15,432 bases of DNA, from contig CAIUGQ010000580.1 of assembly GCA_903898725.1 (NCBI GenBank), positions 1 to 15,432 on the forward strand. Reading direction: 5' to 3'. This stretch comes from an uncultured Burkholderiales bacterium. GTDB taxonomy: Bacteria; Pseudomonadota; Gammaproteobacteria; Burkholderiales; Burkholderiaceae_E. The position numbers were made by a program, and so were the translations under genes. Under the pieces are notes generated by a model. The model was not told where the DNA came from, ran no database searches, and worked only from the letters and a program-made list of their open reading frames with translations. Positions 13,205 through 15,432 of the stretch are shown here, piece after piece. Each line of letters starts with the position of its first letter. The stretch's first letter is position 1.

Positions 13205-14489
13205 TCTTGCCCCAGTCCGCGTCGCGCGCGCCCGCGCCACCGGCCACCGAGTAGACGACCTGCGTGTTGCGGGTCTTCATGAACGCCTCGAGCGTCTCGC
13301 CGCGCATCGCCGCGTACAGATGCAGGTTCGAGGTGCCGACGGCCGCGCCCAGCTTCTCGAGCATGAAGAAGATCACGCCGTAGTGGATCAGGCCGCGCCA
13401 GTCGCGTCGGCGAACGAGCTCGCGCTCCTCCTCCGTCAGACCGGCCTCGGCGAAGCTCGCCTCCGGGTCGGCCAGGAACGCCCGCCGATGCGCGGGCTCG
13501 ATCATGCGGTGCAGGTAGCGGTTCAGGCGATACGCCTTGCGGCTGGCCGCGAGCGTGAACGGATAGGTGCCGTCGAGCCGCTCCGCGCCCGCCATCTGCA
13601 GGCCCATCCGTGCGCGATGCCGCGCGTTCGATGCCTCGGACGGCGCGTCCGCAGCGTTCTCGAGCAGCAGCGTCGCGATGCCCGTCATCGACGGCAGGTA
13701 GTAGGTGCTGTGGCGCCGGTGCACGACGGCCGACAGCGCCCCGCGCATGATCAGCCACATGATGACCTCCGCGCCCTCGAGGCCGCCCAGCTCGGCGAAC
13801 TCGGCGTGTGTCATCTCGGCGAGGCTCGCCGGATCGCGTTCGATCAGGTCGACGAAGCGCCGGTCCCAGTCGGGGTTGTTGAAGCCGGCTCGCTCGCCGT
13901 GGACCTGGTGGGAGAGGCCGCCGGTGGCCACCACCGCGACGTCGATGTCCTCCGGATAGCTCTCGATCGCGCGGCGCAGCGCCTGCCCGAGCTTCCAGCA
14001 GCGCCGGGCGCTCGGGATCGGGAACTGCAGCACACCGACCTGCAGCGGCACGATGCGGGTCGGCCAACGCCCGTCCTCGCGATCGAGCAGCACCGACATC
14101 GGCGAGAAGAAGCCGTGGTCGAGGGGCTTGTCCTGGAAGGTCGCCAGGTCGAACTCGTCGGTCACCAGGCTCTGCGCGATGTGGGCGGCGAGTCGAGGAT
14201 CGCCGGGCGCGGGGGGCAGGTCCCGGGGGCCGCCGCCTTCGTCGGCCACGGCGTACCAGTCGTCGATGCCGAGCGTGAACGGCGAGTAGTGGTCGAAGAA
14301 GAACGAGGTCACATGGTCGTTGAAGACGTAGACCAGCGCATCGGGCCGCTTCTCGCGCAGCCACGCGCGCAGCGGCTCGAAGCCCTCGAAGATCGGTGCC
14401 CACGCCGGATCCGACTGCTTGTTCGTGTCGTAGGCGAAGCCGATCGTCGGCGTGTGCGAGACGGCGACGCCGCCGATGATCCGTGCCAT
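13197..14489 (-). CDS. galA: Gallate dioxygenase (class III extradiol, fused LigB- and LigA-like domains)
   Basis: A 430-residue Fe(II) enzyme that opens the ring of gallate to 4-oxalomesaconate. Residues 1 to about 280 are the LigB-like catalytic domain, starting MARIIGGVAVSHTPTIGF. Iron ligands by analogy with LigB are His12, His59 (FNDHVTSFFFDHY) and Glu241 (GAEVIMW); His194 in GGLSHQVHG is the likely acid/base. Residues about 285-415 are a LigA-like helical domain (RLNRYLHRMIEPAHRRAF, RDWRGLIHYGV). In protocatechuate 4,5-dioxygenase these are separate subunits; fusion in this order and length is the mark of GalA/DesB-type gallate dioxygenases. The ATG at 14489 starts the conserved MARIIGG, with GGGGA about 9 bases before it. 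A LysR gene lies upstream on the same strand. 3-O-methylgallate as substrate (DesZ type) is an alternative. Confidence 0.88.
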   Translation of the reverse strand: MARIIGGVAVSHTPTIGFAYDTNKQSDPAWAPIFEGFEPLRAWLREKRPDALVYVFNDHVTSFFFDHYSPFTLGIDDWYAVADEGGGPRDLPPAPGDPRLAAHIAQSLVTDEFDLATFQDKPLDHGFFSPMSVLLDREDGRWPTRIVPLQVGVLQFPIPSARRCWKLGQALRRAIESYPEDIDVAVVATGGLSHQVHGERAGFNNPDWDRRFVDLIERDPASLAEMTHAEFAELGGLEGAEVIMWLIMRGALSAVVHRRHSTYYLPSMTGIATLLLENAADAPSEASNARHRARMGLQMAGAERLDGTYPFTLAASRKAYRLNRYLHRMIEPAHRRAFLADPEASFAEAGLTEEERELVRRRDWRGLIHYGVIFFMLEKLGAAVGTSNLHLYAAMRGETLEAFMKTRNTQVVYSVAGGAGARDADWGKKP

Positions 14490-14709
14490 CCGAGAGTCCC
14501 CGTCGACGTCGTGCGGCGACCCGCGGCGCGGGACGGGCCGTCGACGTCCGATTCCCGATTGGACCCGTGGGCGCCGGGCAGGACAATCGCGCAATGCGTC
14601 CGGGGCGATGTGGTTTCGGCATAGGCCCGTCCGCTGACCCGGCGCAGGCGGTCCCGGCGCGATTCGTCCGACGCGTCCCGTGCAGCGAGGTTCGCGCGGC
14701 GAGGCCTGC
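14490..14709 (-). promoter_or_regulatory. 220-bp region upstream of the gallate dioxygenase
   Basis: No supported gene. Two 11-bp direct repeats CCGTCGACGTC lie at 14500-14510 and 14538-14548, each holding the 8-bp palindrome CGTCGACG. The near-palindrome ATCGCGCAAT (14586-14595) about 100 bases before the ATG is a possible LysR-type site. No clear -35/-10 pair could be fixed. The promoter is inferred from position. Confidence 0.35.
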
Positions 14710-15432
14710 TCAGCGGCGTGCCGCGGCCGCCGCCCGCAGGTGGCCCATCAGCGCCGCGAGTTCCGGCGACGGGTCGCCGATCGCCCGCGAAGTCATGCCG
14801 ATCGTGCGGGCCGTCCCGGGCAGCGGCACTGGGACGACGGCCAGATGTCCCGCCTGTGCGTCCTGCAGCGCCTGACCGCGCGAGGCGAGCGCGAGCCGGT
14901 CGGTGCCGGCGATGCTCGCCCGGTTGAAGCCCGGACTGTTCGCGCGCAGGGATCCGGGCGGTGCCGCGAGACCCGCGGCCTCGAAGCTGCGCACCAGCGC
15001 GGCATGCGCCGGCGTGTCGGGCAGCGGCAGGATCCACGGCCATCGCAGCAGCTCGCGCAGCGACAGCGCGCGGCGTCCGAGGCAGGGGTGAGCAGGTCGT
15101 GCCACCACGACCAGATCCTCATCGAGCAGTGCCTCCTGCCGCGTGTCGGCGGGTGCGCCGGGCCGGACCGCGCCGACCAGCAGGTCGATGTCGGCGCTGC
15201 GAAGCTGCCGCATCAGGCTCCCGTACAGGCCGTCGACGACCGTCACCTCGACCTCCGGATGCTGCCGGAGCAGGGCCTCGATGGCCTGCGGCAGCAGCAG
15301 CGCGACCGACAGGGGTAGGGCGCCGACGACCAGGCGCCCGCGCACCACGCCCCGCCAGGCATCGATCTCGGCTTCGAGCGCGCGGGCCTCGGCCACCGCC
15401 AGCTTCACGCGCCGCAGCAGCGCCTCGCCCGA
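14710..15432 (-). CDS. LysR-family transcriptional regulator (N-terminus outside window)
   Basis: About 240 residues of a LysR-type regulator; the DNA-binding helix-turn-helix lies past the right edge. The frame is open to base 15432: it begins SGEALLRR and continues into the linker helix (AVAEARALEAEI), then the periplasmic-binding-like effector domain. Typical landmarks are GRLVVGALPLSVALLLPQAI, HPEVEVTVVDG, IDLLVGAVR, LLDEDLVVVARPAHPC and, near the end, TRAIGDPSPELAAL-like sequence. It lies upstream of the gallate dioxygenase gene in the same direction, so it may activate it in response to gallate or a ring-cleavage product; LysR genes more often face their targets, so this is a guess. A GTG at 15408 is internal and not the true start. 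Confidence 0.88.
   Translation of the reverse strand, partial: SGEALLRRVKLAVAEARALEAEIDAWRGVVRGRLVVGALPLSVALLLPQAIEALLRQHPEVEVTVVDGLYGSLMRQLRSADIDLLVGAVRPGAPADTRQEALLDEDLVVVARPAHPCLGRRALSLRELLRWPWILPLPDTPAHAALVRSFEAAGLAAPPGSLRANSPGFNRASIAGTDRLALASRGQALQDAQAGHLAVVPVPLPGTARTIGMTSRAIGDPSPELAALMGHLRAAAAARR

Overview
The window is very GC-rich, gene-dense DNA with overlapping stop/start codons and short leaders. The best lineage clue is a second-copy type IF-1 (89 residues with a basic C-terminal tail) followed by a small winged-helix-like gene. I recall this pairing from Burkholderiales, so a betaproteobacterial chromosome is the most likely source. That placement is inference from protein style; the genus cannot be read from the window. 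There are thirteen protein genes, two of them cut by the window edges, plus one 13-codon leader ORF. I see no tRNA, rRNA, insertion sequence or CRISPR array.

Layout. 1-2256 (+): the end of an arsenic resistance operon, with the C-terminus of an ACR3 arsenite pump followed by a fused ArsN2-like acetyltransferase/FAD oxidoreductase that ends in a tail of Cys-Cys pairs. 2306-3877 (-): an acyl-CoA synthetase, apparently translated by coupling to a 13-codon leader ORF; a 12-bp hairpin separates it from the convergent ars gene. 4096-7088 (+): a flavin monooxygenase with an N-terminal NTF2-like domain, overlapping an OFA-like MFS transporter by ATGA. 7081-7150: a decamer tandem repeat that begins at the MFS stop codon. 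7213-8403 (+): an ArgE-type deacetylase. 8457-8991 (-): IF-1 and the small winged-helix protein, preceded by a 390-bp non-coding stretch with a hairpin and a 16-bp palindrome.

9394-10949 (-): a NanR-like GntR/FCD regulator and a dehydrogenase of the phosphogluconate-dehydrogenase-like type. They are divergent from 11078-13101 (+), an amidase overlapping an RraA-type aldolase. The shared promoter region carries a TGGTA/TACCA inverted repeat lying on an extended -10, a likely operator for the GntR protein. 13197-14489 (-): a two-domain gallate dioxygenase, with a LysR regulator cut off at the right edge. The right half therefore looks like a catabolic region: ring cleavage of gallate-like catechols, an aldolase able to act on the downstream 4-carboxy-4-hydroxy-2-oxoadipate, an amidase, a dehydrogenase and two regulators. 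That these genes form one pathway is inference.

The most unusual non-coding signal is a family of short tandem repeats (8 or 10 bp, core CTGA) that start at the stop codon of three unrelated genes (MFS, GntR regulator, gallate dioxygenase). The most unusual protein is the acetyltransferase-flavoprotein fusion with its Cys-Cys tail.
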